Source: Phytopseudomonas flavescens
GTDB taxonomy: Bacteria > Pseudomonadota > Gammaproteobacteria > Pseudomonadales > Pseudomonadaceae
Reading direction: 5' to 3'
Assembly (NCBI RefSeq): GCF_900100535.1
Contig: NZ_FNDG01000011.1
Span: forward strand, 109,715-173,714
Length of the DNA stretch: 64,000 nt
Positions 1 to 9,406 of this stretch are shown in pieces; the first letter of the stretch is position 1, and every line of letters starts with the position of its first letter. Both the position numbers and the translations under genes were made by a program. The notes beneath the pieces were generated by a model. That model was not told where the DNA came from. It saw nothing but the letters and a program-made list of their open reading frames with translations, and did not search any database.

Positions 1-558
1 CTCGGTGGCCAATTGCGCGACAATCCACCGCCGGGCGTGAGCCTGGATGCCGTTCTCGTTGGTCTTGCCGATGCGTTCGCCGGCCTGGAAAGCCGAGTCA
101 GTGAAGCCGAGCTGTCGGCGAGCTTCAAGGTGATCCGCGATGTCATGCAGGCCGAAGCCAAGGCCAAGGCCGACGCCGCCGCCGGAGAAGGGCTGGCCTT
201 TCTGGCCGAGAACGCCAAGCGCCAGGGCATCACGGTGCTGGCCTCCGGCCTGCAATACGAAGTGCTGAGCGCAGGCGAGGGCGCCAAGCCATCGCGCGAC
301 GACAGTGTGCGGACCCACTATCACGGCACCCTCATCGACGGCAGCGTATTCGACAGCTCCTACGAGCGCGGCCAACCAGCGGAGTTCCCGGTGGGTGGGG
401 TGATCGCCGGCTGGACCGAGGCCCTGCAACTGATGGCGACCGGCAGTAAGTGGCGCCTGTACGTGCCGAGCGAACTGGCCTACGGCGCTCAGGGCGTTGG
501 TGGCATCCCGCCGCATAGCGTGTTGGTGTTCGACGTGGAACTGCTCGACATCCTGTAG
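1..558 (+). CDS. fklB: FKBP-type peptidyl-prolyl cis-trans isomerase FklB, 5' end outside window
   Basis: The reading frame is open from the first base, so the true start lies upstream and about 20 residues are missing. The first half is the helical dimerisation region of FkpA/FklB-type enzymes (GVSLDAVLVGLADAFAG). It is followed by a linker rich in Ala and Lys. The last ~110 residues form the FKBP domain, with YEVLSAGEGAKP, the DGSVFDSSYERG loop, a GWTEAL motif and a C-terminal VLVFDVELLDI strand. The protein should catalyse proline isomerisation during folding. It converges on the small gene to its right with ~100 bp between them. The family call is secure; the exact start cannot be seen. 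Confidence 0.93.
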   Translation, partial: LGGQLRDNPPPGVSLDAVLVGLADAFAGLESRVSEAELSASFKVIRDVMQAEAKAKADAAAGEGLAFLAENAKRQGITVLASGLQYEVLSAGEGAKPSRDDSVRTHYHGTLIDGSVFDSSYERGQPAEFPVGGVIAGWTEALQLMATGSKWRLYVPSELAYGAQGVGGIPPHSVLVFDVELLDIL

Positions 559-665
559 CCGTCGCCGGGTCGCGCCCGCCCGTTATTGCGATCCCGGAGT
601 GGTGGGCGATGAAGCATCGTCCGCCCTGCGACGGTCGTTCGACCCGCGAGGCGAATGGCTGGCTG

Positions 666-893
666 TCACGGGCGCAAGGCCCGGGCATAGCAGTACAGGA
701 ACAGGCTGCGAACCAGTTCCTTGAGCACCAGTGGTTCGCTGGAGCTCAGTTCATGCAGATCCAGGTCACCCTGTTTACGCAGCTCATCCAGCGCCTCTTC
801 TTCAAGAACCGCGCACACTTCACCCGTTTCCCTGTGCAGGATGCGCAGATAGGGATGAGGGCGATCCAGCCAGGCATCTATCAAGTAAGTCAT
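666..893 (-). CDS. Small conserved Pseudomonas protein, PA4570-like, probably iron-repressed
   Basis: A 75-residue soluble protein beginning MTYLIDAWLDRPHPYLRILH. It has an acidic middle (VLEEEALDELRKQGDLD) and no signal peptide or membrane segment. Its place between fklB and ispB matches PA4570 of P. aeruginosa, which I recall as a hypothetical gene induced by iron starvation. An AGGGAG ribosome site lies 8-13 bases before the ATG. A good Fur-box match lies ~30 bp upstream of the start, which fits iron control. No biochemical function can be read from the sequence. The size and acidic character could suit an adaptor or partner protein, but that is speculation. Confidence 0.8.
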   Translation of the reverse strand: MTYLIDAWLDRPHPYLRILHRETGEVCAVLEEEALDELRKQGDLDLHELSSSEPLVLKELVRSLFLYCYARALRP

Positions 894-923
894 CTCATCA
901 TCTCCCTGAGTCAGTGGTAGATA

Positions 924-938
924 TGAGAATAATTCTTA
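924..938. promoter_or_regulatory. Fur box upstream of the PA4570-like gene
   Basis: The sequence TGAGAATAATTCTTA is a 7-1-7 inverted repeat (TGAGAAT, A, ATTCTTA). It matches the Fur consensus TGATAAT-N-ATTATCA at 11 of 14 arm positions. It lies about 30 bp before the start codon of the minus-strand gene, where a bound repressor would block its promoter. No other gene is close enough to be the target. Confidence 0.75.
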
Positions 939-1079
939 TTACGTTAATAGCAAGCTTTAATCGTGGCCTTTCGTCGATTCTGCCTTCGGCAGGGGCTTTC
1001 GCTCGCCTTGTTCAGGCGCAGAGTTGGGTTGCAGCCCTCGACGAGCAGGGGATCAGGCGTCGCGCAGGGTGCCCCTATG

Positions 1080-1103
1080 AAAAGCCCGTTACATGGACGG
1101 GCT
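1080..1103 (-). terminator. Rho-independent terminator of ispB
   Basis: Read on the minus strand, AGCCCGT, a 7-base loop and ACGGGCT form a 7-bp stem followed by TTTTC. It lies ~30 bp after the ispB stop codon. Confidence 0.75.
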
Positions 1104-1132
1104 CGGGCGTGGAGGGTGGGAGCAGGTCGCCG

Positions 1133-2101
1133 CTAGTGGGTGCGCGCCACGGCAAAGTGGCTCAGTTCGACCAAGGCGTCGCGGTACACGCTGGGGGGCA
1201 AGACTTCCAGGCAGGCGATGGCGCGCTCGGCGTAGTCGCGAGCCAGGTTGGCGGTATAGTCCAGGGCGCCGGCTGCTTCCACGGCATGACGAATGCGCTC
1301 CAGGTCCTCCAGGCCGCCTTTCTGAATCGCCTGGCGAACCAGTGATGCCTGTTCCGGCTGGCCTTCGCGCATGGTGTAGATCAACGGCAGGGTGGGCTTG
1401 CCCTCCGCCAGGTCGTCGCCGACATTCTTGCCCAGCGTGGCGGTATCGCCCTTATAGTCGAGCAGGTCGTCGACCAGCTGGAAAGCGATGCCCAGGTGGT
1501 CACCGAAGGTGCGCAGCGCCTCGTTCTGCTCGGGCGTGGCCTCGGCCAGCGCCGCTGCGCTCTGGGTGGAAGCCTCGAACAGCATGGCCGTCTTGCCGCG
1601 GATGACTTCCATGTAGGTTTCTTCGCTGGTGCTGGCGTCGCGGATCTTGGTCAGTTGCAGCACTTCCCCTTCCGCGATCACCCGGGTAGCTTTGGCGAGG
1701 ATCTTCATTACCGGCATCGAGGCCAGCTCGACCATCATCTCGAACGAGCGCGAATAGAGGAAGTCGCCCACCAGCACGCTTGGTGCGTTGCCCCATTGAG
1801 CGTTGGCGGTGCTGCGGCCGCGGCGCATGTCTGACATGTCCACCACGTCGTCGTGCAGCAGGGTGGCGGTGTGCAGGAACTCGATGGTGGCGGCCAACAG
1901 ACGCAGCCGGTCATCGCTCAAGCCAAGGGCCTTGCCGCTGAGCAGCACGAGCAACGGCCGCAGGCGTTTGCCACCAGCGGAAATGATGTAGTCGCCGATC
2001 TTCTCGACCAGCGGGACGCGGGAAACCAGCTGCTGACGGATAATGCCGTCCACGGCGGTAAAGTCATCCGCTACCACACTGTAAAAAGCCTGGGGTTGCA
2101 T
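1133..2101 (-). CDS. ispB: Octaprenyl/polyprenyl diphosphate synthase
   Basis: This trans-prenyltransferase extends farnesyl diphosphate with isopentenyl diphosphate to make the ubiquinone side chain. Both aspartate-rich motifs are present: DDVVD near residues 84-88, followed by the usual RRGR, and DDLLDYKGD near residue 211. The length (322 aa) is normal. I chose the ATG that gives MQPQAF, as in relatives. A GTG nine bases upstream (position 2110) is also possible because AAGGAG sits three bases before it and twelve before the ATG. The gene is divergent from rplU-rpmA and has its own terminator. Pseudomonas mainly makes Q-9, so solanesyl diphosphate may be the real product. Confidence 0.95.
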   Translation of the reverse strand: MQPQAFYSVVADDFTAVDGIIRQQLVSRVPLVEKIGDYIISAGGKRLRPLLVLLSGKALGLSDDRLRLLAATIEFLHTATLLHDDVVDMSDMRRGRSTANAQWGNAPSVLVGDFLYSRSFEMMVELASMPVMKILAKATRVIAEGEVLQLTKIRDASTSEETYMEVIRGKTAMLFEASTQSAAALAEATPEQNEALRTFGDHLGIAFQLVDDLLDYKGDTATLGKNVGDDLAEGKPTLPLIYTMREGQPEQASLVRQAIQKGGLEDLERIRHAVEAAGALDYTANLARDYAERAIACLEVLPPSVYRDALVELSHFAVARTH

Positions 2102-2223
2102 CAGCGACACGTGCTCCTTCTAGGTTGCGCGGCATGTTAGGGGCTGTTGAGGTTTCAGTGCAAGCTGCAGGCGGCGCCCCGCGCGTCGTGGGCGGGAACT
2201 GTCAAGGCGAGCGTTGATCGCGC

Positions 2224-2252
2224 TTGCACCGCCTCGGGGGCTTGCGTACAAT
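2224..2252 (+). promoter_or_regulatory. Probable sigma-70 promoter of rplU-rpmA
   Basis: TTGCAC and TACAAT are separated by 17 bp in the ispB-rplU divergent gap. This predicts a leader of ~130 nt before rplU. Autoregulation through that leader is possible but no specific structure was identified. Confidence 0.65.
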
Positions 2253-2389
2253 CGCGCACCCTGAACTTCCCCCTGGGTATTTCCCTGCCTTACGCAATTG
2301 CAAGGGTGTCCTTCCGGCCCCAAGCAGCCATGCCAGCCGACACTTATTCCCATAAAGCGCTGGGTGAGCAGGATTAACGGAGATTTACC

Positions 2390-2701
2390 ATGTACGCAGT
2401 AATTGTTACTGGTGGCAAGCAATACAAGGTCACCGAAGGCGAATACCTCAAGGTCGAGAAACTGGAAATCGCCACTGGCGAAGCCGTTACCTTCGACCGC
2501 GTGTTGCTGATCGGCAACGGTGACGACGTGACCATCGGTGGCCCGGTCATCGAAGGCGCCAAGGTGTCGGCTGAAGTCGTTTCGCAAGGTCGTCACGATA
2601 AGGTCACCATCATCAAGTTCCGTCGTCGTAAGCACCACATGAAGCGTCAGGGCCACCGTCAGTGGTTCACCGAGATCAAAATCACCGGTATTCAGGCCTG
2701 A
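2390..2701 (+). CDS. rplU: 50S ribosomal protein L21
   Basis: A 103-residue protein starting [14 protein letters not shown], the universal L21 N-terminus. It has the conserved C-terminal segment [16 protein letters not shown] that contacts 23S rRNA. It is the first gene of the rplU-rpmA operon, 38 bp before rpmA, behind a strong-looking promoter. GGAG precedes the ATG at normal distance. Length and context are typical, and nothing is unusual. Confidence 0.98.
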   Translation: MYAVIVTGGKQYKVTEGEYLKVEKLEIATGEAVTFDRVLLIGNGDDVTIGGPVIEGAKVSAEVVSQGRHDKVTIIKFRRRKHHMKRQGHRQWFTEIKITGIQA

Positions 2702-2739
2702 TTCGTTTCGCCTGAACCCTCTATAGGAGTATTGAACTC

Positions 2740-2997
2740 ATGGCACACAAAAAAGCTGGCGGTAGTACCCGCAACGGTCGCGACTCAGAAGCCAAACGCC
2801 TTGGCGTGAAGATGTATGGCGGCCAGAAAATCATTCCTGGCAACATCATCGTGCGTCAACGCGGCACCCAGTTCCACGCTGGCTACGGCGTTGGCATGGG
2901 CAAGGATCACACCCTCTTCGCGAAAATCGAAGGCGTGATCAAGTTCGAAGTGAAAGGCGCCTTCGGTCGTCGTTACGTGAGCGTCGTCGCGGCCTGA
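2740..2997 (+). CDS. rpmA: 50S ribosomal protein L27
   Basis: An 85-residue basic protein starting [20 protein letters not shown]. This is the flexible N-terminal tail that reaches the peptidyl transferase centre. Unlike the Firmicute form it has no cleavable N-terminal extension. It continues with GVKMYGGQ and the [10 protein letters not shown] core. It is co-transcribed with rplU and ends at a strong intrinsic terminator, so obg downstream probably has its own promoter in the ~180-bp gap. Confidence 0.98.
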   Translation: MAHKKAGGSTRNGRDSEAKRLGVKMYGGQKIIPGNIIVRQRGTQFHAGYGVGMGKDHTLFAKIEGVIKFEVKGAFGRRYVSVVAA

Positions 2998-3012
2998 TCG
3001 CGAGGTTGCTGG

Positions 3013-3043
3013 AAAAGCCCCGTCCTGCGACGGGGCTTTTTTG
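3013..3043 (+). terminator. Rho-independent terminator of rplU-rpmA
   Basis: A 9-bp stem (AGCCCCGTC / GACGGGGCT) closes a 4-base loop and is followed by a run of Ts. It lies 18 bp after the rpmA stop codon. Confidence 0.9.
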
Positions 3044-3204
3044 TTTCTGTATCCTATGGCGTGGTCATCGCCCTCCCGGCGTGTCGGGTGTCGATGAGTC
3101 GCGCATGTGTGGGTTCTTGCCAAACTGTCCTGGTGTGACGCGGGCGGTATCAGGGCAATTTTGCAAGCACCCGGTGTTTCTTGTTTCAGTGACCCGCGTT
3201 CTAG

Positions 3205-4443
<1,239 letters not shown>

Positions 4444-4455
4444 TTGGACGACAGG

Positions 4456-4477
4456 CGCCGCTTTTTAGCGGCGTTTT
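4456..4477 (+). terminator. Intrinsic terminator between obg and proB
   Basis: CGCCGC and GCGGCG pair around a TTTTTA loop and are followed by TTTTC, 12 bp after the obg stop codon. It may only attenuate, because proB starts ~70 bp downstream. Confidence 0.7.
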
Positions 4478-4545
4478 CGTAAGTTTTGGCCGTTGCCGTC
4501 GGCGATGGCTTGCGAAAATGTGCTTCTGGCTGGGGTTGGAAAGAC

Positions 4546-5664
4546 ATGCGTGACAAGGTAAGTGGTGCGCAGCGCTGGGTGGTGAAGATCGGCAGTGCCT
4601 TGCTGACTGCCGATGGCAAGGGCCTGGATCGCGGCGCCATGGCGGTGTGGGTCGAGCAGATGGTGGCACTGCGCGCGCAGGGCGTCGAGTTGGTGTTGGT
4701 GTCGTCCGGCGCGGTGGCGGCGGGAATGAGCCGTCTCGGCTGGACTGCGCGGCCGAGTGCCATCCACGAACTGCAGGCGGCAGCCGCCATCGGTCAGATG
4801 GGCCTGGTGCAGGCCTGGGAATCGAGTTTCGGCGAGCATGGCCGGCGCACGGCGCAGATTCTGCTGACCCATGATGACCTGTCCGATCGCAAGCGTTACC
4901 TGAATGCACGCAGCACCCTGCGTACGCTGATCGATCTCGACGTGGTCCCGGTGATCAACGAGAACGATACCGTGGTGACCGACGGCATCCGTTTCGGTGA
5001 CAACGACACCCTGGCAGCGCTGGTGGCCAACCTGGTGGAAGCCGACCTGCTGGTGATTCTCACCGACCGCGACGGCATGTTCGACGCCGATCCTCGCAAT
5101 AATCCCGATGCCCGGCTGATCCATGAGGCGCGTGCCGACGACCCGGCGCTGGATGCCGTCGCTGGCGGTGTCGGCGGTGCGCTGGGGCGTGGTGGCATGC
5201 AGACCAAGCTGCGCGCCGCGCGACTGGCGGCCCGCTCCGGTGCGCATACGGTGATAGTCGGTGGCGCCATCGAGCAGGTGCTGGCGCGGCTCAAGGCCGG
5301 CGAGCTGCTCGGTACCCTGCTGGTGCCGGAGCGTGGCATGTTGGCGGCACGCAAACAGTGGCTGGCGGGGCACCTGCAGACCCGTGGCACCCTGGTGCTG
5401 GATGCTGGTGCGGTCAAGGCGCTGGTGTCCGACCGCAAGAGTCTGTTGCCGGTGGGGGTCAAGGCGGTGCAGGGCAGCTTCCGGCGCGGCGAGATGGTGG
5501 TCTGCGTGGCGCCGGACGGACGCGAGATCGCCCGCGGCCTGGCCAACTACAGCGCGCTCGAGGCGCAGAAGATCATTGGCCGTTCTTCGGATGAAATCGA
5601 GCGGCTGCTGGGGTACGTCGATGAGACCGAGCTGGTGCACCGCGATAATCTGATTCTGGTATAG
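4546..5664 (+). CDS. proB: Glutamate 5-kinase
   Basis: Catalyses the first step of proline synthesis, phosphorylating the gamma-carboxyl of glutamate. The amino-acid kinase domain occupies about residues 1-260 ([38 protein letters not shown], the nucleotide site [13 protein letters not shown]). The C-terminal ~100 residues form a PUA domain ([13 protein letters not shown]). The ATG giving [11 protein letters not shown] matches relatives and yields 372 aa; the frame is open 60 bp further upstream without conserved sequence. The ProB of PAO1 has the same length. Confidence 0.97.
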   Translation: MRDKVSGAQRWVVKIGSALLTADGKGLDRGAMAVWVEQMVALRAQGVELVLVSSGAVAAGMSRLGWTARPSAIHELQAAAAIGQMGLVQAWESSFGEHGRRTAQILLTHDDLSDRKRYLNARSTLRTLIDLDVVPVINENDTVVTDGIRFGDNDTLAALVANLVEADLLVILTDRDGMFDADPRNNPDARLIHEARADDPALDAVAGGVGGALGRGGMQTKLRAARLAARSGAHTVIVGGAIEQVLARLKAGELLGTLLVPERGMLAARKQWLAGHLQTRGTLVLDAGAVKALVSDRKSLLPVGVKAVQGSFRRGEMVVCVAPDGREIARGLANYSALEAQKIIGRSSDEIERLLGYVDETELVHRDNLILV

Positions 5665-5723
5665 AGGCTTCTGCATGCTGCAGGCGAAGAGCGATTTGCC
5701 GTTATCCATCGAGGAGTGAGGTT

Positions 5724-6182
5724 ATGAAAGCAGGATGGCTGGGGTTGTTGTGTCTGGTGCCGCTATGGGTGTCTGCCGAAGAGATCGGTCAGGTGTCCAC
5801 CGTCTTCAAGTGGGTGGGGCCGAACGACAAGATCGTGGTCGAGGCTTTCGATGATCCCAGGGTGGCGGGCGTGACCTGTTACCTGTCGCGCGCCAAGACC
5901 GGTGGCGTGAAGGGCGGGCTCGGTCTGGCAGAGGACCGCGCCGAGGCATCGATTGCCTGTCGGCAGGTCGGCCCGATCAGTTTCGCGGGTGACCTCAAGG
6001 ATGGCGAGGAGGTCTTCCGCGAGCGTACCTCGCTGGTGTTCAAGACCATGCAGGTGGTGCGGTTCTTCGATCGCAAGCGCAATACCTTGGTGTACCTTGT
6101 CTACAGTGACCGGGTGATCGAAGGCAGCCCGCAGAATGCGGTAACGGCGATCCCGATCATGCCCTGGCCCGAGCAGCCTTGA
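5724..6182 (+). CDS. creA: CreA family periplasmic protein
   Basis: A 152-residue exported protein. The N-terminus has Lys2, a hydrophobic core ([12 protein letters not shown]) and a cleavage site near SAEE, typical of a Sec signal peptide. The mature part holds the family core: [41 protein letters not shown] and an [16 protein letters not shown] stretch, with two cysteines that could pair. CreA has no firm biochemical role. The gene follows proB by 59 bp, as PA4564 does in P. aeruginosa, and ends at a terminator shared with rpsT. Confidence 0.88.
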   Translation: MKAGWLGLLCLVPLWVSAEEIGQVSTVFKWVGPNDKIVVEAFDDPRVAGVTCYLSRAKTGGVKGGLGLAEDRAEASIACRQVGPISFAGDLKDGEEVFRERTSLVFKTMQVVRFFDRKRNTLVYLVYSDRVIEGSPQNAVTAIPIMPWPEQP

Positions 6183-6236
6183 GCTGCGCGTTTTTCTCGA
6201 GGCCTGACGCTTTCGGCTGTTTTTCTCGGGCAATAA

Positions 6237-6261
6237 AAAACCGACCCTGAGGTCGGTTTTT
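6237..6261. terminator. Bidirectional terminator between creA and rpsT
   Basis: CCGACC-CTGA-GGTCGG is flanked by AAAAAA on the left and TTTTT on the right, so the same hairpin ends both convergent genes. Confidence 0.88.
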
Positions 6262-6276
6262 CATGAAGCGGGACGC

Positions 6277-6552
6277 TTAAGCAGCAGCTTGGCTGAGTGC
6301 TTTGACGTGACCGTTCAGGCGGCTCTTGTGACGAGCGGCCTTGTTCTTGTGGATGATGCCTTTGTCGGCCATACGGTCGATGACGGGCACGGCCAGAACG
6401 TAAGCGGCTTGTGCTTTTTCGTGGTCTTTGGCGTCGATAGCCTTGACGACGTTCTTGATGTAGGTACGAACCATGGAGCGCAGGCTGGCGTTATGGCTAC
6501 GACGCTTCTCAGCCTGTTTTGCGCGTTTTTTGGCAGAAGGTGTATTGGCCAC
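6277..6552 (-). CDS. rpsT: 30S ribosomal protein S20
   Basis: A 91-residue basic protein with the S20 start [17 protein letters not shown] and the 16S-binding helices [14 protein letters not shown] and [16 protein letters not shown]. The start is a GTG preceded by GAGGAG at 7 bases. A TTG two codons upstream is also in frame but would add residues absent from the family. Rare start codons on rpsT are known in E. coli (TTG) and have been linked to its translational autoregulation. The gene is divergent from murJ. Confidence 0.96.
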   Translation of the reverse strand: MANTPSAKKRAKQAEKRRSHNASLRSMVRTYIKNVVKAIDAKDHEKAQAAYVLAVPVIDRMADKGIIHKNKAARHKSRLNGHVKALSQAAA

Positions 6553-6814
6553 CGTCAAGCTCCTCGAAAACTAAGGGGTTACAGACAAATAAGGCCGCGA
6601 ATCATGCAGGCGTGCGGCGCACTTGTCAAGGCGGATTACGGGTCGCTCGCCGAGCGGGAGGGTGCTTTCTCGGCGTGGGGATTCTACACTCGCCGCCCAT
6701 GCAGGTGGACGCCGCACCTGTGCACCGTTTTGTGGTCTGTGTCTGGCGCGGCACGGCTGTCGCTGCTGCCCGTTGACCAGAGTTCAACACCCGAATCAGG
6801 GCCCCTTCTGCCGA

Positions 6815-8359
6815 ATGAACCTACTCAAATCGCTGGCTGCGGTCAGCTCGATCACCATGCTGTCCCGTGTGCTGGGCTTCGTGCGCGACACCATAATGGC
6901 CAGGATCTTCGGTGCCGGCATCGCCTCGGACGCCTTCGTAGTGGCCTTCAAGCTGCCCAACCTGCTGCGGCGCATTTTCGCCGAGGGCGCCTTTTCCCAG
7001 GCGTTCGTGCCGATCCTGGCGGAGTACAAGACCCAGAAGGGCGAGGAGGCGACGCGTACCTTCGTCGCCTACGTCGCCGGTCAACTGACCCTGGTGCTGG
7101 CCCTGGTGACGCTGCTCGGCGTGCTGGCTGCGCCGTGGATCGTCTGGGCCTCGGCACCGGGCTTCAGTGACAACCCGGAACGCTTCGAGCTGACCAGTGA
7201 CCTGCTGCGGGTGACCTTCCCTTATATATTGCTGATTTCGCTGTCATCTTTCGTCGGCGCATTGCTCAACACCTGGAACCGTTTCGCGGTACCGGCTTTC
7301 GTGCCGACGCTGCTCAACGTCAGCATGATTTTCTTCGCGCTGTTCCTGACCCCCTATTTCGACCCGCCGATCATGGCCATGGGCTGGGCGGTGCTGGTGG
7401 GTGGCTTGCTGCAGTTGCTTTATCAATTGCCTCATCTGCGCAAGATCGGCCTGCTGGTGCTGCCGCGTCTCAACCTTCGCGATAGCGGCGTCTGGCGTGT
7501 GCTGCGGCAGATGGGGCCGGCAATTCTCGGTGTTTCGGTGGCGCAGATATCCCTGATCATCAACACCGTGTTCGCCTCCTTCCTGGTGGCGGGCTCGGTC
7601 TCCTGGATGTATTACGCCGACCGCCTGATGGAGTTGCCGGCCGGCGTGCTGGGTGTGGCGCTGGGCACCATTCTGTTGCCGTCGCTGGCCAAGACCCATG
7701 CCGCCGAGGATCCCGCCGCCTACTCGAAGCTGCTCGACTGGGGGTTGCGTATCTGCGTCCTGTTGGCGTTGCCCTGTGCGTTGGCGCTGGCGTTGCTGTC
7801 CGAGCCGCTGGTGGTCGCACTGTTTCAATACGGCAAGTTCACCGCTGCCGATGCCGACATGACCCAGCGTGCCTTGCTCGCCTATTCGGTGGGTCTGCTC
7901 GGCATGCTGCTGGTCAAGGTGCTGGCGCCGGCGTTCTACGCCCGCCAGGACATCCGCACCCCGGTACGCATCGCCATGTTCACCCTGTTGATGACGCAGG
8001 TGATGAACGTGCTGTTCGTCTTCGTCATTCCACTGGCCCATGCCGGCCTGGCATTGGCCATCGGCCTGGCGGCCTGCCTGAATGCCGGCCTGCTGTTCTG
8101 GAAATTACGCGCGAGTGGTTTCTACCAGCCACAGCCAGGTTGGGGCCTGTTCACCGGCAAGCTGCTGGCGGCGATGCTGGTGATGGTCGTGGTGCTGGTC
8201 GGCATGCTGTGGTTGATGCCGGCCTGGAGCGACGGCAACATGCTGCAGCGCCTGTTGCGTCTGGGGGCGCTGGTGGCGGCCGGGGCGCTGAGTTACCTGG
8301 CGGTGCTGGGCATCCTCGGTTTCCGTCTGCGCGACTTCGCCCGCCGCTCGGTCGGCTGA
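6815..8359 (+). CDS. murJ: Lipid II flippase MurJ (MviN)
   Basis: A 514-residue inner-membrane protein of the MOP exporter superfamily that flips lipid II for peptidoglycan synthesis. It begins [19 protein letters not shown] and continues with the family signature [15 protein letters not shown]. Fourteen hydrophobic segments can be counted along its length. The conserved [15 protein letters not shown] loop carries the essential charged residues. The frame is open far upstream but the conserved N-terminus starts at this ATG. It lies between rpsT (divergent) and ribF, as in other pseudomonads (PA4562). Confidence 0.97.
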   Translation: MNLLKSLAAVSSITMLSRVLGFVRDTIMARIFGAGIASDAFVVAFKLPNLLRRIFAEGAFSQAFVPILAEYKTQKGEEATRTFVAYVAGQLTLVLALVTLLGVLAAPWIVWASAPGFSDNPERFELTSDLLRVTFPYILLISLSSFVGALLNTWNRFAVPAFVPTLLNVSMIFFALFLTPYFDPPIMAMGWAVLVGGLLQLLYQLPHLRKIGLLVLPRLNLRDSGVWRVLRQMGPAILGVSVAQISLIINTVFASFLVAGSVSWMYYADRLMELPAGVLGVALGTILLPSLAKTHAAEDPAAYSKLLDWGLRICVLLALPCALALALLSEPLVVALFQYGKFTAADADMTQRALLAYSVGLLGMLLVKVLAPAFYARQDIRTPVRIAMFTLLMTQVMNVLFVFVIPLAHAGLALAIGLAACLNAGLLFWKLRASGFYQPQPGWGLFTGKLLAAMLVMVVVLVGMLWLMPAWSDGNMLQRLLRLGALVAAGALSYLAVLGILGFRLRDFARRSVG

Positions 8360-8424
8360 GCGGGCGCGTAGCGATCGCAGCAATAGAGCGCGGTATCAGC
8401 CTACCCGGCGCCAGCCGCTGTGCG

Positions 8425-8430
8425 TATAAT
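8425..8430 (+). promoter_or_regulatory. Candidate -10 element for the ribF-ileS-lspA-fkpB operon
   Basis: A perfect TATAAT lies 28 bp before the ribF ATG, with TG four bases upstream of it. No convincing -35 box is seen, so this is a weak call resting on the perfect -10 and on position. Confidence 0.4.
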
Positions 8431-8458
8431 TGGCCACTTTGTGAGCAAGAAGCGCGTT

Positions 8459-9397
8459 ATGCAGCTGGTTCGAGGCCTTCATAATTTGCGGCCCCAGCAT
8501 CGGGGCTGTGTCGCCACCATCGGTAATTTCGACGGCGTTCACCGTGGCCACCAGGCGATTCTGGCGCGCCTTCGTGAGCGTTCGGCGGAGCTTGGCGCGC
8601 CGAGCTGCGTGGTGCTGTTCGAGCCGCAACCGCGCGAATACTTCGACCCCAGCGGCGCACCTGCGCGGTTGAGCCGCCTGCGTGACAAGCTCGCCCTGCT
8701 GGCTGCCGAAGGTGTCGACCGCGTGCTGTGCCTGGCCTTCAACCCGCGCCTGCGTGAGTTGAGCGCGGCCGAGTTCGTGCAGCGCGTATTGCTCGATGGT
8801 CTGGGTGTTCTGCACCTGGAAGTGGGGGACGACTTCCGCTTCGGTTGCGACCGCGCCGGCGATTTCGCCTTTCTGGCCGACGCAGCGCAGCGCGAGCGTT
8901 TCACCGTCGAGGCGGCCAGGACCGTGGAGGTCGACGGCCAGCGGGTCAGCAGCACCCGGGTGCGTGAGGCCCTGGCCAGCGGCGATTTCAGGATGGCCGA
9001 AGGCATGCTCGGGCGACCGTTCCAGATCGTCGGGCGGGTGCTGCATGGACAGAAGCTCGGCCGCCAGTTGAACGCGCCGACCGCCAACGTGCAACTGAAG
9101 CGCAAGCGCGTACCGCTGACCGGGGTCTACCTGGTCAGCGCCGAGATAGATGGCCGGCCATGGCCAGGTGTCGCCAATATCGGCGTGCGCCCCAGCGTGG
9201 CCGGTGACGGGAGCGCCCACCTCGAGGTGCACCTGCTGGATTTTGCCGGCGACCTGTATGGCCGGCGTTTGACGGTGGCATTCCACCACAAGCTGCGCGA
9301 TGAGCAGCGTTTCGCCTCACTCGAGGCACTGAAGACGGCAATTGCTGCCGATATTGCCGCCGCCCGCGCCCATTGGCACGGCCAACCGCTTAAGTGA
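8459..9397 (+). CDS. ribF: Bifunctional riboflavin kinase / FAD synthetase
   Basis: Makes FMN and then FAD from riboflavin and ATP. The N-terminal FAD synthetase half has the nucleotidyltransferase signature ATIGNFDGVHRGHQ (residues ~22-35) and SSTRVREAL. The C-terminal half is the flavokinase barrel (GRQLNAPTANVQL, GVYLV, GVANIGVRPS, HLLDF). The length of 312 aa equals that of relatives. The ATG overlaps no other gene and is followed 10 bp after the stop codon by ileS, so the two are very probably co-transcribed. Confidence 0.97.
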   Translation: MQLVRGLHNLRPQHRGCVATIGNFDGVHRGHQAILARLRERSAELGAPSCVVLFEPQPREYFDPSGAPARLSRLRDKLALLAAEGVDRVLCLAFNPRLRELSAAEFVQRVLLDGLGVLHLEVGDDFRFGCDRAGDFAFLADAAQRERFTVEAARTVEVDGQRVSSTRVREALASGDFRMAEGMLGRPFQIVGRVLHGQKLGRQLNAPTANVQLKRKRVPLTGVYLVSAEIDGRPWPGVANIGVRPSVAGDGSAHLEVHLLDFAGDLYGRRLTVAFHHKLRDEQRFASLEALKTAIAADIAAARAHWHGQPLK

Positions 9398-9406
9398 AGA
9401 GCCGAG

